Assembly: GCA_964490975.1 (NCBI GenBank) | Contig: CAZBEQ010000006.1 | Location: forward strand, 1 to 64,000 | DNA length: 64,000 nucleotides | Direction of reading: 5' to 3' | From: DTU013 sp964490975 | Lineage (GTDB): Bacteria; Bacillota; Clostridia; Acetivibrionales; DTU013 | Part shown: piece after piece, positions 37,701-46,054 of the stretch | How the letters are laid out: each line of letters begins with the position of its first letter | Position numbering within the stretch: position 1 is the stretch's first letter | Made by a program: the position numbers and the translations under genes | Notes under the pieces: model-generated | Databases searched by the model: none | What the model was told of the DNA's origin: nothing | The model's input: only the letters and a program-made list of their open reading frames with translations

Positions 37701-37807
37701 GCTTGTGGCGCACAGGGGCGTATCTGAGCATGCTGCGAAAGCAGGGAGGATGGGAAAAGGCGGAGAGGAAAGGTTTTGCCGCATCAAATACTGCTGCAAA
37801 GGTGTGA
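34778..37807 (+). CDS. HEAT-repeat / family 2 glycosyltransferase fusion, polysaccharide synthase
   Basis: A 1009-residue membrane protein: TM about 7-29; HEAT-like helical repeats about 90-470 with an inserted cysteine cluster (Cys247, 250, 264, 276; CxxC-x13-C-x11-C); two helices about 500-516 and 542-565; then a processive GT2 domain about 587-870. GT2 motifs are NDGSRDRT, IDAD (697-700), GEDME (811-815) and QRYRW (855-859), as in cellulose, hyaluronan or PgaC-type synthases. C-terminal membrane helices run about 878-975. It should polymerise a nucleotide-sugar at the membrane and export the chain. The HEAT region probably docks a regulator. Seven bp before the glycoside hydrolase gene. 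Confidence 0.88.
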   Translation: MSMNVAYGLIAIAFLLYLDIILVCILVINKVESDEERSLSLNKKALFLNALLGTVQKPKKKINASGYFEIKQSIRLDKLKTGNIEKVIDVDKLERRQISKLKSKFETVRIRAAVSLGLLGTENARKALEKSIIEEGSYPAKLYMANSLADIAAEESIPVLVESLQNAHRWYRDRANSLISDFGRSFDSYLPQIIRSNKIEIMELIVSFSSTYFNNDLKEYLINILDNREEKRKEIQTRFGSAKAKYCANCIYGTTMDTAGNRICRYKGVVESEYMCRRYKLLPVSVNSVQSFNDLVYKAADILARVYPKVLDDEKYLDSSDVVIRNIAIKALSALSGKETINKLVSYLKSDETSRSAIYAISVIIERSPEQINTVVKWFESENAPKVRQRLAEVLSGRIEYFIMRLNSQNKKSGDDIIRQILLLGRSSEVIDFLNKNSDIDIENELLAIVKEVIHAAPPIADEFRSYLNERLTKKCGLERRVEVTAKKAVKKDKVLLSTQYILLAASLLLFPIIYLLRHSEIVLRFSFKDQLRVFVIDYNYYLIFYLFAINAIYIGLLVISLFQARKQQMRWKVKNTSMLFKSHMLPSVSIIAPAFNEEKTIIESANSLLNLKYPDYELIIVNDGSRDRTLEVLIKYFDLTRVDHIFENRLNTKPVRGIYKNSSIPKLIVVDKVNGGKADSLNAGINISAKEYFCGIDADSLIESDALLKLASVTLDEGTETPAIGGNVFPINGCTVERGQISEIKVPRNWLAKIQTVEYVRAFMAGRLGWASLNSLLIISGAFGLFRKERIISAGGYLTSTGKYAKDTVGEDMELVVRITRLMRELKQKYRIGYVFNANCWTEVPEDVKSLRKQRYRWHRGLIEILSFHKRMIFNPRYGRIGMLAMPYFFFFEMIGPLIEVQGYLMAILALIVGALSTEMAILLFIASILLGGLISIASLLIAEKDVKYFKLKEVLILVAYSIIENLGPRQLLSLWRTGAYLSMLRKQGGWEKAERKGFAASNTAAKV

Positions 37808-37814
37808 ATGAGCT

Positions 37815-39920
37815 ATGAAAAAGAATGTTATTGTCATATCGGCATATGTGATCATGGTTATTGCCACCATATCGATGGTTGTCCTGGCTTTGGAATTGAC
37901 AGGCGGCAATGCGCATAAGGGTGAGAGTGAAAAAATGTATGCAAGGACAAGTAAAAATGGTTTCCAGGTATTGAACGCAAATAAGTGGGAGGACTTCTTT
38001 GTCAAAGGTGTGAATATAGGGGCTGCGTTACCTGGGAAGTGGTTTACCGAGTTCCCGGAAGATGAACGGGTCTATTTCGGATGGTTCGAGAAAATTGAAC
38101 AGATGAATGCCAATTGCATACGGGTGTATACATTACTCCCGCCTAAATTTTACGCTGCGCTGGATAACTATAACCATAAAAACCCGGGGGATCAACTGTT
38201 GCTTTTACAGGAGATCTGGCCGGAAGAAAGCCCTCAAGGTAACAACTATCTGGGCAGTGAGTATGCTGACGGGTATCTGCGTGAGATTGAGCGTGATATA
38301 GATGCCATACACGGCAATGCTTATATTCCTGAAAGAAAGGGACGTGCGTACGGCTTTTACACAGAAGATGTATCGGCGTATGTACTGGGGTATCTGGTCG
38401 GCAGGGAGCTGGAGCCGGATGAGGTAATTGCAACTAATGAAATGAACAAGGGTTACAGCTTCAATGGGGATTACCTTTCCTGCGGGGCACAAGCAAGTCC
38501 TTCAGAGGCATGGCTTGCCATGAACTGCGATTATGTATTGAAATACGAGGATAATAAGTATGGGACACAGCATCCTGTGTCAATTGTCAGCTGGCCGACA
38601 TTGGACCCTCAGGAACATGATTCCGAGTGGAATGCTCAAGGAATAAAATCATTGGAATATAATGACAAGGTTTCTATTGATATAAACCATTTTGATACAG
38701 GAACGAAAATGAAGGCAGGCTTTTTCGGAGCATATCACATCTATCCTAATTATCCGGACTTTATGAATAATGAGAGCGGCTACGATGAGTATCAGGATGA
38801 AGCCGGAAGGTTAAGGTACGGAGGGTATCTTCAGGAATTTATCGCCGGACATAGCAAATATCCTGCACTGGTTGCAGAGCTTGGACTCCCGACAGGAATG
38901 GGGAATGCCCATTCGAGCCCTGATGGTTTGAACCACGGCGGGCTGACAGAGGAACAGCAGGGTGGCGGGATAGTAAGGATGATGAAAGCGATTCAAAAGG
39001 AAGGCTATGCAGGAGGCATAGTCTTTGAGTGGATAGATGAATGGGCAAAGAAAACGTGGATAACCGAACCGTTCATGATACCATATGAAAGACATGTCTA
39101 TTGGCATAACTCAATGGATCCCGAACAGAATTATGGCTTGATGGCGGTCGAGCCTGAGCTTGCAGAGGAATACGAGTATGCAGGCCAGGGGAACGAGACT
39201 ATAAAAAGTATAGGCTTGAAGCATGATGTTGCATATTTGTATCTGGAGATAGATTTAACCGAGCCGATCGATTATAGTAATGAAAGGCTCCTGATAGGAA
39301 TTGACACATATGACAGGGAAAGAGGAGAATTCAAATATGCCAAGAATGCCGATATTATGGCTCTGACCGGACTTGAATTCCTGCTGGACATTAACGGTGA
39401 GCAAAGTTCCAGGATTTTGGCGCATCCAGGGTATAATATAGCTGGAAACAGGTTTTCCTCATACAAAAGTACAGATGGAGTGTTTGAAGAAATAATTCAG
39501 CTGACGGCACGTGAGAGGGTAACAAAGGATGGAAGGAAGATAGATGCCATATATCAGAATGAAAGTAAGCTGAAATATGGATCATTCACGGATAATTCCT
39601 ATAGTCAGCTTTACTTCGCGGATAATAAAATTTATTGCAGGCTGCCGTGGACGAAGTTGAATTTCACAGACCCATCGAATATGATGGTGCTCGATGATAA
39701 CACCAATACCGGTGTTTTGTCGAGAGACAGCCTTAAAACTACCGGTACGGAGGGTGTTATTGTCTCTGTACTCATGCTCGAAAACGATACCAATAAGAAA
39801 ATTGACCAGTTGAGTATGAAAGAGCCGTATTCATGGAACACATGGAATGAGCCCCGATACAGCGAAAGACTCAAAAAAAGCTATTATGTGCTGCAGGAAT
39901 ACTTTGGTAAACTGAAATAA
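37815..39920 (+). CDS. Membrane-anchored clan-A-like glycoside hydrolase
   Basis: A 701-residue protein with an uncleaved signal anchor (about 6-27) and an extracellular TIM-barrel about 50-440. Likely catalytic pair: Glu198 in VGRELEP (acid/base) and Glu355 in VAELGLP (nucleophile), with YHIYPNYP (308-314) as an aromatic subsite strand, as in clan A glycosidases. Residues 450-701 are beta-rich and may bind carbohydrate. Synthase-type polysaccharide loci usually contain such an enzyme, which trims or releases the chain. No named GH family can be fixed by eye. Confidence 0.75.
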   Translation: MKKNVIVISAYVIMVIATISMVVLALELTGGNAHKGESEKMYARTSKNGFQVLNANKWEDFFVKGVNIGAALPGKWFTEFPEDERVYFGWFEKIEQMNANCIRVYTLLPPKFYAALDNYNHKNPGDQLLLLQEIWPEESPQGNNYLGSEYADGYLREIERDIDAIHGNAYIPERKGRAYGFYTEDVSAYVLGYLVGRELEPDEVIATNEMNKGYSFNGDYLSCGAQASPSEAWLAMNCDYVLKYEDNKYGTQHPVSIVSWPTLDPQEHDSEWNAQGIKSLEYNDKVSIDINHFDTGTKMKAGFFGAYHIYPNYPDFMNNESGYDEYQDEAGRLRYGGYLQEFIAGHSKYPALVAELGLPTGMGNAHSSPDGLNHGGLTEEQQGGGIVRMMKAIQKEGYAGGIVFEWIDEWAKKTWITEPFMIPYERHVYWHNSMDPEQNYGLMAVEPELAEEYEYAGQGNETIKSIGLKHDVAYLYLEIDLTEPIDYSNERLLIGIDTYDRERGEFKYAKNADIMALTGLEFLLDINGEQSSRILAHPGYNIAGNRFSSYKSTDGVFEEIIQLTARERVTKDGRKIDAIYQNESKLKYGSFTDNSYSQLYFADNKIYCRLPWTKLNFTDPSNMMVLDDNTNTGVLSRDSLKTTGTEGVIVSVLMLENDTNKKIDQLSMKEPYSWNTWNEPRYSERLKKSYYVLQEYFGKLK

Positions 39921-39936
39921 TCAGGAATGGAAGTGC

Positions 39937-40722
39937 TTGAAATTGAATAAAGGTAACATGTCAGAAGTACTCAAAGAGGGCAACATTGTTTATAGAGATA
40001 TGAAACCTCAAAGTAAAACGATACACAGGCTGTTATTACATCTTGAAGAGAAAGGCATCCGTTTTGTTCCGCGGTTTTTTGGCGTAAATGATAAGGGACA
40101 GGAAATGCTGAGTTTTGTCGAGGGGGAGACTTTAGAGTATTATCCTGATGTAAGCGATTTTCAGCGCAGGGTCGAGACTGTTCAGCAGGCAGCGAAAATG
40201 CTAAGGAAGTACCATGATGCGACACTTGATTTTGAAAAACTTCCGCAAGACATTTGGTATCTGCAATATAAAGGCGGAGCGGAAAAAGAGGTTATCTGCC
40301 ATAATGATTTCGCACCGTATAATGTTACATTTATTGACGATGAACCTGCAGGCATGATCGATTTTGATACGGCCTGCCCTGCTCCAAGGATATGGGATGT
40401 TGCGTATGCTGTCTACCGGTTTGTACCGCTGGGCATGGAGGTTTATGCTCCTGATGGAAGAACCTGCCGACTTTATAATAAGGCATTGGACTGTGAAGAA
40501 AGAAGGCTCTTGCTAAAAGCGTTTATTGATGCTTATGCCAATATGAGTGTCCCAGAGGTTTTACACAATGTAGTATTGCGGTTGCAGGATCTAGTGACGC
40601 TTTTTGATGAGGAGTGCCGGAAGGGCAATGCAGCATTTATTAAAATGAAAGCAGAAGGACACCAGCAGTTATATATCAACGAAATTCAATTTATAAAAGA
40701 GAATATGACGGACTGGGAGTGA
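39937..40722 (+). CDS. APH/choline-kinase-like phosphotransferase
   Basis: A 261-residue cytoplasmic kinase of the aminoglycoside phosphotransferase fold: catalytic loop HNDFAPYN (about 118-125) and metal-binding IDFD (about 138-141). The start is TTG at 39937 after GGAATGGAAG, or ATG at 39958. It is the last gene of the polysaccharide cluster. It may phosphorylate a sugar or alcohol for the polymer, or be an unrelated small-molecule kinase. There is no sign that it is a resistance gene. Confidence 0.78.
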   Translation: MKLNKGNMSEVLKEGNIVYRDMKPQSKTIHRLLLHLEEKGIRFVPRFFGVNDKGQEMLSFVEGETLEYYPDVSDFQRRVETVQQAAKMLRKYHDATLDFEKLPQDIWYLQYKGGAEKEVICHNDFAPYNVTFIDDEPAGMIDFDTACPAPRIWDVAYAVYRFVPLGMEVYAPDGRTCRLYNKALDCEERRLLLKAFIDAYANMSVPEVLHNVVLRLQDLVTLFDEECRKGNAAFIKMKAEGHQQLYINEIQFIKENMTDWE

Positions 40723-40831
40723 TGATGTCAGTGCTTCCACTATTGTGTAATGATGTCAAAATGCAGGGGGTACTGTATCTCATGCAGCACTAAAGTTACA
40801 GTATTTACATCTCGAAAGAATACTCAAATCT

Positions 40832-40860
40832 TTCAAGTTTAGCGCTTAATATGGTATAAT
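40832..40860 (+). promoter_or_regulatory. Promoter of the second YesM/YesN operon
   Basis: TTCAAG (40832-40837), 17 bp, and a perfect TATAAT (40855-40860). The -35 box is weak, as is common for activated promoters. Confidence 0.55.
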
Positions 40861-40915
40861 TAATAAAAAGTTAGATGATTAAGGCTTGCATTGATGAGGC
40901 ATAGTGGGGGTACAT

Positions 40916-42733
40916 GTGTTCAAAAAATATATATCCGCATTTTTGAACAATTTATCTATATCGCAAAAAATGGTGCTCATATTTCTGGGTTCTGTTATAT
41001 TGCCTCTGGCCATAACAACCTCTTTTTATTACAAGGACGCGGAAAAAAATATACAGTATCAAATTATACAAAGCCTGAAAAGTTCCTTTGACGATACTAC
41101 GGACAAAGTTAACGGAGTAATATCCGGCGCTGTCACTCTCTCGCTAAAGTATAATACAAACGAAGATTTATATAAATTTCTTGATACCTCCTACTCTGAT
41201 GATATAAATTATCTGGTTGAATACCAGAATAGAATCAAGGGATTGCTTGATTTGGATCTGGCCTACAATCCAAATATCAGAAAAATCAGTCTGTATACAG
41301 ACAACCCTACTGTCCTCAACGGTTCTCTCATAAGTAAAATAGAAAAGGTTGATTTCACAACTCTCGGTGAGAAGGTAATAGATTGCAGCACATACAACAT
41401 CACCTCAAATGAGAATGGACTCAAACTCAGGCTATCCTTGGTTCCGCCTGTAACCAAGACCTCATACGACAGATATCTTAGTATTATAAAACCTTTACAA
41501 TATTACAATCAGTATTCGAACTATAATAAGCTTCTCAGGGTTGATATAAACATTTCCTCCATATCATCGATTCTTGAAGACAGAGGCATGTTTGACAATA
41601 TCGTACTGGTAGATTCTGGCAACCATATTATTGCTGCAGCAAATTCCTATCAGGAATACGGCAGCTATGACATATTCCAGCAAGACAAACTAAAGCCTGG
41701 AATGGTGGTGCTTAAACAGCCGCTTGAAGATGTACCGCTCTCATTGTATGGCTATTACAATTCCAAGATAATTTCTAACGAATTCACAAAAATGAGATGG
41801 AAAACACTAGCCATCGTTTTAATCAGTATGATTCCTGCAATGCTTTGTATACTACTGATAGCCGGTAATATCACCAAACGTACAAAGCTTGTAGTTAATC
41901 TATCAAAACAGATAGCGCAAGGAAACTTTGTTCAAATAGCCCAAAAAAATATCGAAAACGATGAAATAGGAATATTAGCAGATAGTATGAATCAAATGAG
42001 TATTAAGTTGAAGACTTTGATCGATAAGGAGTATAATGAACGCATATTAAAAGCTCAATTGGAGCGTGAAACGGCGCAAACAAAGCTGTTGGCACTCCAA
42101 AGCCAGGTAAACCCGCACTTTTTGTTCAATGCACTTGAGTGTATCCGTCTGAAGGCAATATCAAAGAATGAAACTGAAACTGCAGAAATGATAATGTATA
42201 TGGCGCAAATGTTCAGACATCTGATCAGCTGGAAGGATGATATAATTTATCTGATCGAGGAAATAAAGTTTCTGTATGAATTTTTGAGCATCCAGAAATA
42301 CAGGTTTGACGATGAATTTGAGTACTCTGTCAAGGTCGATGAAGAAGCGAAAACCTGTCTGCTTCCTATATTCATTATTCAGCCGCTGGTCGAGAATGCC
42401 TGCGTGCATGGGGTTGAAGCGATTTCAAATAACAGGTATGTAGAAGTGAATGCATACATTGAAGAAAACAAGCTTGTAGTAATTGTGCGTGACAATGGTT
42501 CCGGAATAGAAGAGGAAAGGCTTGAAAGCCTTAGAAATATGCTTGACGGTGGTGAAAAGCTTACTGAAAGCGTTGGTATTTTCAATGTATATCAGCGCAT
42601 GGTTTTGTATTATGGCAGGGAGTTCACATTTGATGTCAGCAGTGTACCGGGAGAGGGCACAGAAATTACAATCAAGGTTCCTGTCAGACATTCTAAGGAG
42701 GAATTCAATGTACTCAATTTTATTGATAGATGA
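40916..42733 (+). CDS. YesM-type sensor histidine kinase with Cache-like sensor
   Basis: A 605-residue membrane kinase: TM1 about 18-38, extracellular dCache-like domain about 40-292, TM2 about 296-318, HAMP, then His401 in NPHFLFNA, N-box PLVENACVHG and DNGSGI. The GTG at 40916 follows GGGGG; a GTG at 40904 after GATGAGG is also possible. Its gene overlaps the response regulator by 26 bp. The large sensor distinguishes it from the small-sensor YesM at 1981. Together with the binding proteins downstream it should sense an oligosaccharide. Confidence 0.92.
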   Translation: MFKKYISAFLNNLSISQKMVLIFLGSVILPLAITTSFYYKDAEKNIQYQIIQSLKSSFDDTTDKVNGVISGAVTLSLKYNTNEDLYKFLDTSYSDDINYLVEYQNRIKGLLDLDLAYNPNIRKISLYTDNPTVLNGSLISKIEKVDFTTLGEKVIDCSTYNITSNENGLKLRLSLVPPVTKTSYDRYLSIIKPLQYYNQYSNYNKLLRVDINISSISSILEDRGMFDNIVLVDSGNHIIAAANSYQEYGSYDIFQQDKLKPGMVVLKQPLEDVPLSLYGYYNSKIISNEFTKMRWKTLAIVLISMIPAMLCILLIAGNITKRTKLVVNLSKQIAQGNFVQIAQKNIENDEIGILADSMNQMSIKLKTLIDKEYNERILKAQLERETAQTKLLALQSQVNPHFLFNALECIRLKAISKNETETAEMIMYMAQMFRHLISWKDDIIYLIEEIKFLYEFLSIQKYRFDDEFEYSVKVDEEAKTCLLPIFIIQPLVENACVHGVEAISNNRYVEVNAYIEENKLVVIVRDNGSGIEEERLESLRNMLDGGEKLTESVGIFNVYQRMVLYYGREFTFDVSSVPGEGTEITIKVPVRHSKEEFNVLNFIDR

Positions 42734-44234
42734 CGAAAAAAGCATAAGAGAAAATCTCGCAAAGGCGATACCCTTTGAAGAGCATGGATTTAAAGTCATC
42801 AGTACAGCCCAGAACGGTATGGAAGCTATGAATAAGCTTCCGGAAGTACAGCCTGATTTGATCCTGCTCGATGTGCGCATGCCGGTCATGGACGGGCTGG
42901 AGTTTTTAAGGTTATTGAGAAAAAGTGAGTATGCTGATACTCAAGTGGTAATGCTTTCAGGCTTTTTCGAATTTGAATATGCAAAGGAAGCTATGAAATA
43001 CGGTGTAAAAGCATATTTGGGCAAGCCTGTGGATGCGAGAGAAATGATACCGTTATTGGATGAGATACACAGTGAATTGGATGATTACCGGGACGAAAAG
43101 GATAAATCCGTCCATCGTGAATATATGAAGCTGTTTCAAAAGTTACACAGCGGTGTAAAGATCGAAAGAAGCATTTTTAAGGGTTATACGTATATGGTAT
43201 GTGTCCTGCTTCAGAGCTTAAGCGGTGATTGCAATGACAATACTCATATCGCCTTAGTTGAGTGCCTGTCAAAGTATTTGGGTGATCCGGACAACTACCA
43301 GTTTCGTATTAAAGGCAGCCAACACTCGTTTTTACTGCCGCCGAAAGCACTTGAACCTTATAATTACGACAAGAGGTTATTTGCGGCCAAACTATCTGAA
43401 GAATTGAAAAAGAAGGGCCTGGAATGTGCATTTCTTTTCGATTCCTATGTTTTTGAGCATGCTAAGGATACTTTTAGGGAAGACCTTTCAAATCATAATT
43501 ATGAGATGCTGACTGAATTGTTCTTCTCCGGCACAGAATTTATGGATTACTGTCCCGACAACTTCAAGGCGGGCGGTGAATTTTATCTGGAGAATAGGTA
43601 TCTGGAACAGATCAAGCAGCATATAGTATCGCTCGAAAAGAACGCGATCATGCTGGAGGTTGAAAGGCTAAGCGATGCGATTTATAAAGAACATACCGGA
43701 ATTCAGTATATCCAGGAGATAGTTTACAGGATATATTACCTTGTGGTCGATGAAATATCAAAAATAACAGACTCGGTTAAAGGCGAACCATTTTTACCGC
43801 GCCCCGACTGGATGGATAACCCATACTTCATTACCTTCCCCCAATGGAAGGAAATGCTCTGCTCTCTTGCAGAGGAGGGCTTTGATTTCACAGAAAGATA
43901 TTGCCGCCTGTCAAATACAGGGATAGGTAAAGAGGTTACTGATTATATCAATATGAACTATATGAAACAGATCAGTTTAAAGCAGGTATCGGATAAGTTC
44001 TATATAAATGCAGCATATCTAGGCAGGGTGTTTCAAAAGACGACAGGTGTGAGTTTTAAGGAATATGTCAATAGAATACGTATTGCTGAAGCAAAAAAAC
44101 TGCTTTTGCAGACAGACAAGCTTATATACGAAATTGCAAACCAGGTTGGGTTTACCGAGAGCAGCTACTTTATAGTGAAGTTTTCTCAGGAGGTTGGGAA
44201 AAGTCCATCGGAATACAGGAACGGACTGCAGTAA
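42708..44234 (+). CDS. YesN-type response regulator, AraC family output
   Basis: A 508-residue regulator: receiver 1-120 (IDDE, phospho-acceptor Asp55 in LLDVRMP, Lys in LGKPV), a variable middle, and an AraC double helix-turn-helix at about 410-508. The ATG at 42708 has an AAGGAGG site inside the kinase gene. A longer in-frame start upstream would overlap the kinase gene by about 200 bp and is rejected. It probably activates the Lpl-type transporter and the glycosidase genes. Confidence 0.92.
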   Translation: MYSILLIDDEKSIRENLAKAIPFEEHGFKVISTAQNGMEAMNKLPEVQPDLILLDVRMPVMDGLEFLRLLRKSEYADTQVVMLSGFFEFEYAKEAMKYGVKAYLGKPVDAREMIPLLDEIHSELDDYRDEKDKSVHREYMKLFQKLHSGVKIERSIFKGYTYMVCVLLQSLSGDCNDNTHIALVECLSKYLGDPDNYQFRIKGSQHSFLLPPKALEPYNYDKRLFAAKLSEELKKKGLECAFLFDSYVFEHAKDTFREDLSNHNYEMLTELFFSGTEFMDYCPDNFKAGGEFYLENRYLEQIKQHIVSLEKNAIMLEVERLSDAIYKEHTGIQYIQEIVYRIYYLVVDEISKITDSVKGEPFLPRPDWMDNPYFITFPQWKEMLCSLAEEGFDFTERYCRLSNTGIGKEVTDYINMNYMKQISLKQVSDKFYINAAYLGRVFQKTTGVSFKEYVNRIRIAEAKKLLLQTDKLIYEIANQVGFTESSYFIVKFSQEVGKSPSEYRNGLQ

Positions 44235-44246
44235 CGAGGGGGTAAA

Positions 44247-45941
44247 ATGAAACAATTTTGCAGGATAACTGCGGCTTTAACATCGATATTTTTTATACTT
44301 CTTATTACGAACTGCGGAACCGGTGATGATAAGATCAAGATAACACCACCGGGGGAGGATACGACGGTTACCGGGTCCTCTGATGATGGCTTGACCGCCA
44401 TGAAGAACGCCGGGGATCCCGTGACCTTCAAAGTATTCGTCCGGGATGTCAGTGCTGCACCTTCAAAGGATAACCCTGTGCTGAAGAGAATTACCGAATT
44501 GACCGGTGTCACCATTGACTTTGAATTCCTCGTAGGTGATCTTGATCAGAAGATTGGAGTTCTGATAGCCGGAGAGGATTATCCGGATGCGATTTTTGCG
44601 GAAGCTCAGAAATTTATTGATGCCGGAGCTTTTATCACACTGGAGGATAAGCTTCCAAGGTATAAGAATTTGAGTGATCTGTATTCTCCACATTATGAAA
44701 AAATGAAAGCTACCAATGGACATCAACATATATTGGAGATTTATATGTCCAACCGCCCGTCCCCGATATTTTCAAATACAACATCTGGCTTTTTCATCCA
44801 AAAGGCAGCGCTGGAGGAAGCAGGATACCCGATTCCCAGGACCATTGATGAATACTTCGGTATCATAGAAGCTTATAAAGAAAAACATCCGACTATTGAT
44901 GGGATCAAGACGATCGGCTTTGAAATACTGTGCGACGGCTGGAGGGACTTCTGCCTGCGCAATCCAGCCCAGCATCTGATGGGCGCTGGAAACGACGGGG
45001 ATGCATTTGTGGATTTAAAGACGATGACTGCATCGTATTACCAAATAACCGATACAGCTAAAAGCTATTACAGAAAATTGAATGAAGAATATCATAAGGG
45101 TATTATCGAAGCGGAAACCTTTACCGAAAATTATGACCAGTATATATCCAAGCTCTCGACTGGTGCTGTTCTTGGCTTCTTCGATCAGGGGTGGAATATA
45201 ATACCCGCTGAGAACATTTTAAAATCTGACGGCAAATTCAATCGTACTTATGTAGCGGTTCCTCTTGTCAATCCCGGTACGAAGGATAGTTATCTGGATG
45301 CCCCAAACGCTACAATAACGGGTGTCAACGGCATAGGTATAACTAAAAAATGCAAAGATCCGGACCGTCTGCTTGCATTTTATGACTGGCTTCTCCAAAG
45401 GGAGGTACAGGATTATATTCAGTGGGGCGAGGAGAACAAGGACTGGATAAAGGTTGGCAGCAATGGAAGGGTTTTGACAAAGCAGCGTCGCGATCTGTAT
45501 AACAACGATGATAAAAGACGCGATCTGACTGGTTTTACGCTGTGGAACTACTCGCCGAAGCTCCAGGGAGTATATGAGGATGGTACACCCTGTGGACCGA
45601 GTGATTCGGAGGATGAATACAAGGAGTCTTTGTCGGAATACGATATAAAATTCCTGGACGCCTATGGCATAAAATACCCTGCGCAGCTTTTATCTGAACC
45701 TGTCATACGACCTTCCTATTACCCTGTATGGGCAATGCAGATCGAAGATGGAAGCGCTGCCAAGGCTGCTAATACAAAAATAGTAGATATCTGCCGAAAA
45801 TACTACCCCCGGCTTGTTTTATCAGACATTGACAAATTCGATCTTGTATGGGATCAATTTATAGAAGAGGTCAATAGCAGTGATCTTCAGCCTTATCTCG
45901 ACGAGGTCAACAGACAGATAAGAAAATACAGCAGTAATTAG
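44247..45941 (+). CDS. Extracellular sugar-binding lipoprotein, LplA-like (first copy)
   Basis: A 564-residue lipoprotein (lipobox LITNC, Cys23) of the family-1 extracellular solute-binding proteins. It is a close paralogue of the next gene and shares blocks such as TGVTIDFEFLVGDL and DGWRDFCLRNPAQHL. It follows the response regulator gene by only 12 bp, so it is made with the two-component system. Its codon use is less biased than that of the second copy, which suggests lower expression and a sensing role. That interpretation is inference. Confidence 0.88.
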   Translation: MKQFCRITAALTSIFFILLITNCGTGDDKIKITPPGEDTTVTGSSDDGLTAMKNAGDPVTFKVFVRDVSAAPSKDNPVLKRITELTGVTIDFEFLVGDLDQKIGVLIAGEDYPDAIFAEAQKFIDAGAFITLEDKLPRYKNLSDLYSPHYEKMKATNGHQHILEIYMSNRPSPIFSNTTSGFFIQKAALEEAGYPIPRTIDEYFGIIEAYKEKHPTIDGIKTIGFEILCDGWRDFCLRNPAQHLMGAGNDGDAFVDLKTMTASYYQITDTAKSYYRKLNEEYHKGIIEAETFTENYDQYISKLSTGAVLGFFDQGWNIIPAENILKSDGKFNRTYVAVPLVNPGTKDSYLDAPNATITGVNGIGITKKCKDPDRLLAFYDWLLQREVQDYIQWGEENKDWIKVGSNGRVLTKQRRDLYNNDDKRRDLTGFTLWNYSPKLQGVYEDGTPCGPSDSEDEYKESLSEYDIKFLDAYGIKYPAQLLSEPVIRPSYYPVWAMQIEDGSAAKAANTKIVDICRKYYPRLVLSDIDKFDLVWDQFIEEVNSSDLQPYLDEVNRQIRKYSSN

Positions 45942-46054
45942 TAAAACAAATATTAACAAGTATAATTTTTGAAATATTCAGTACGTTTTTTTAAATGAAC
46001 AGAGCCATATGCTGTGTTAAGATTAAAGAAAAAAGAAAGGTGGATGTTTCAAAA

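Noticed and set aside
42522..42707. Long N-terminal extension of the second YesN-type regulator
   Set aside because: It lies entirely inside the kinase gene in another frame; the ATG at 42708 has a perfect AAGGAGG site and starts a normal receiver domain.
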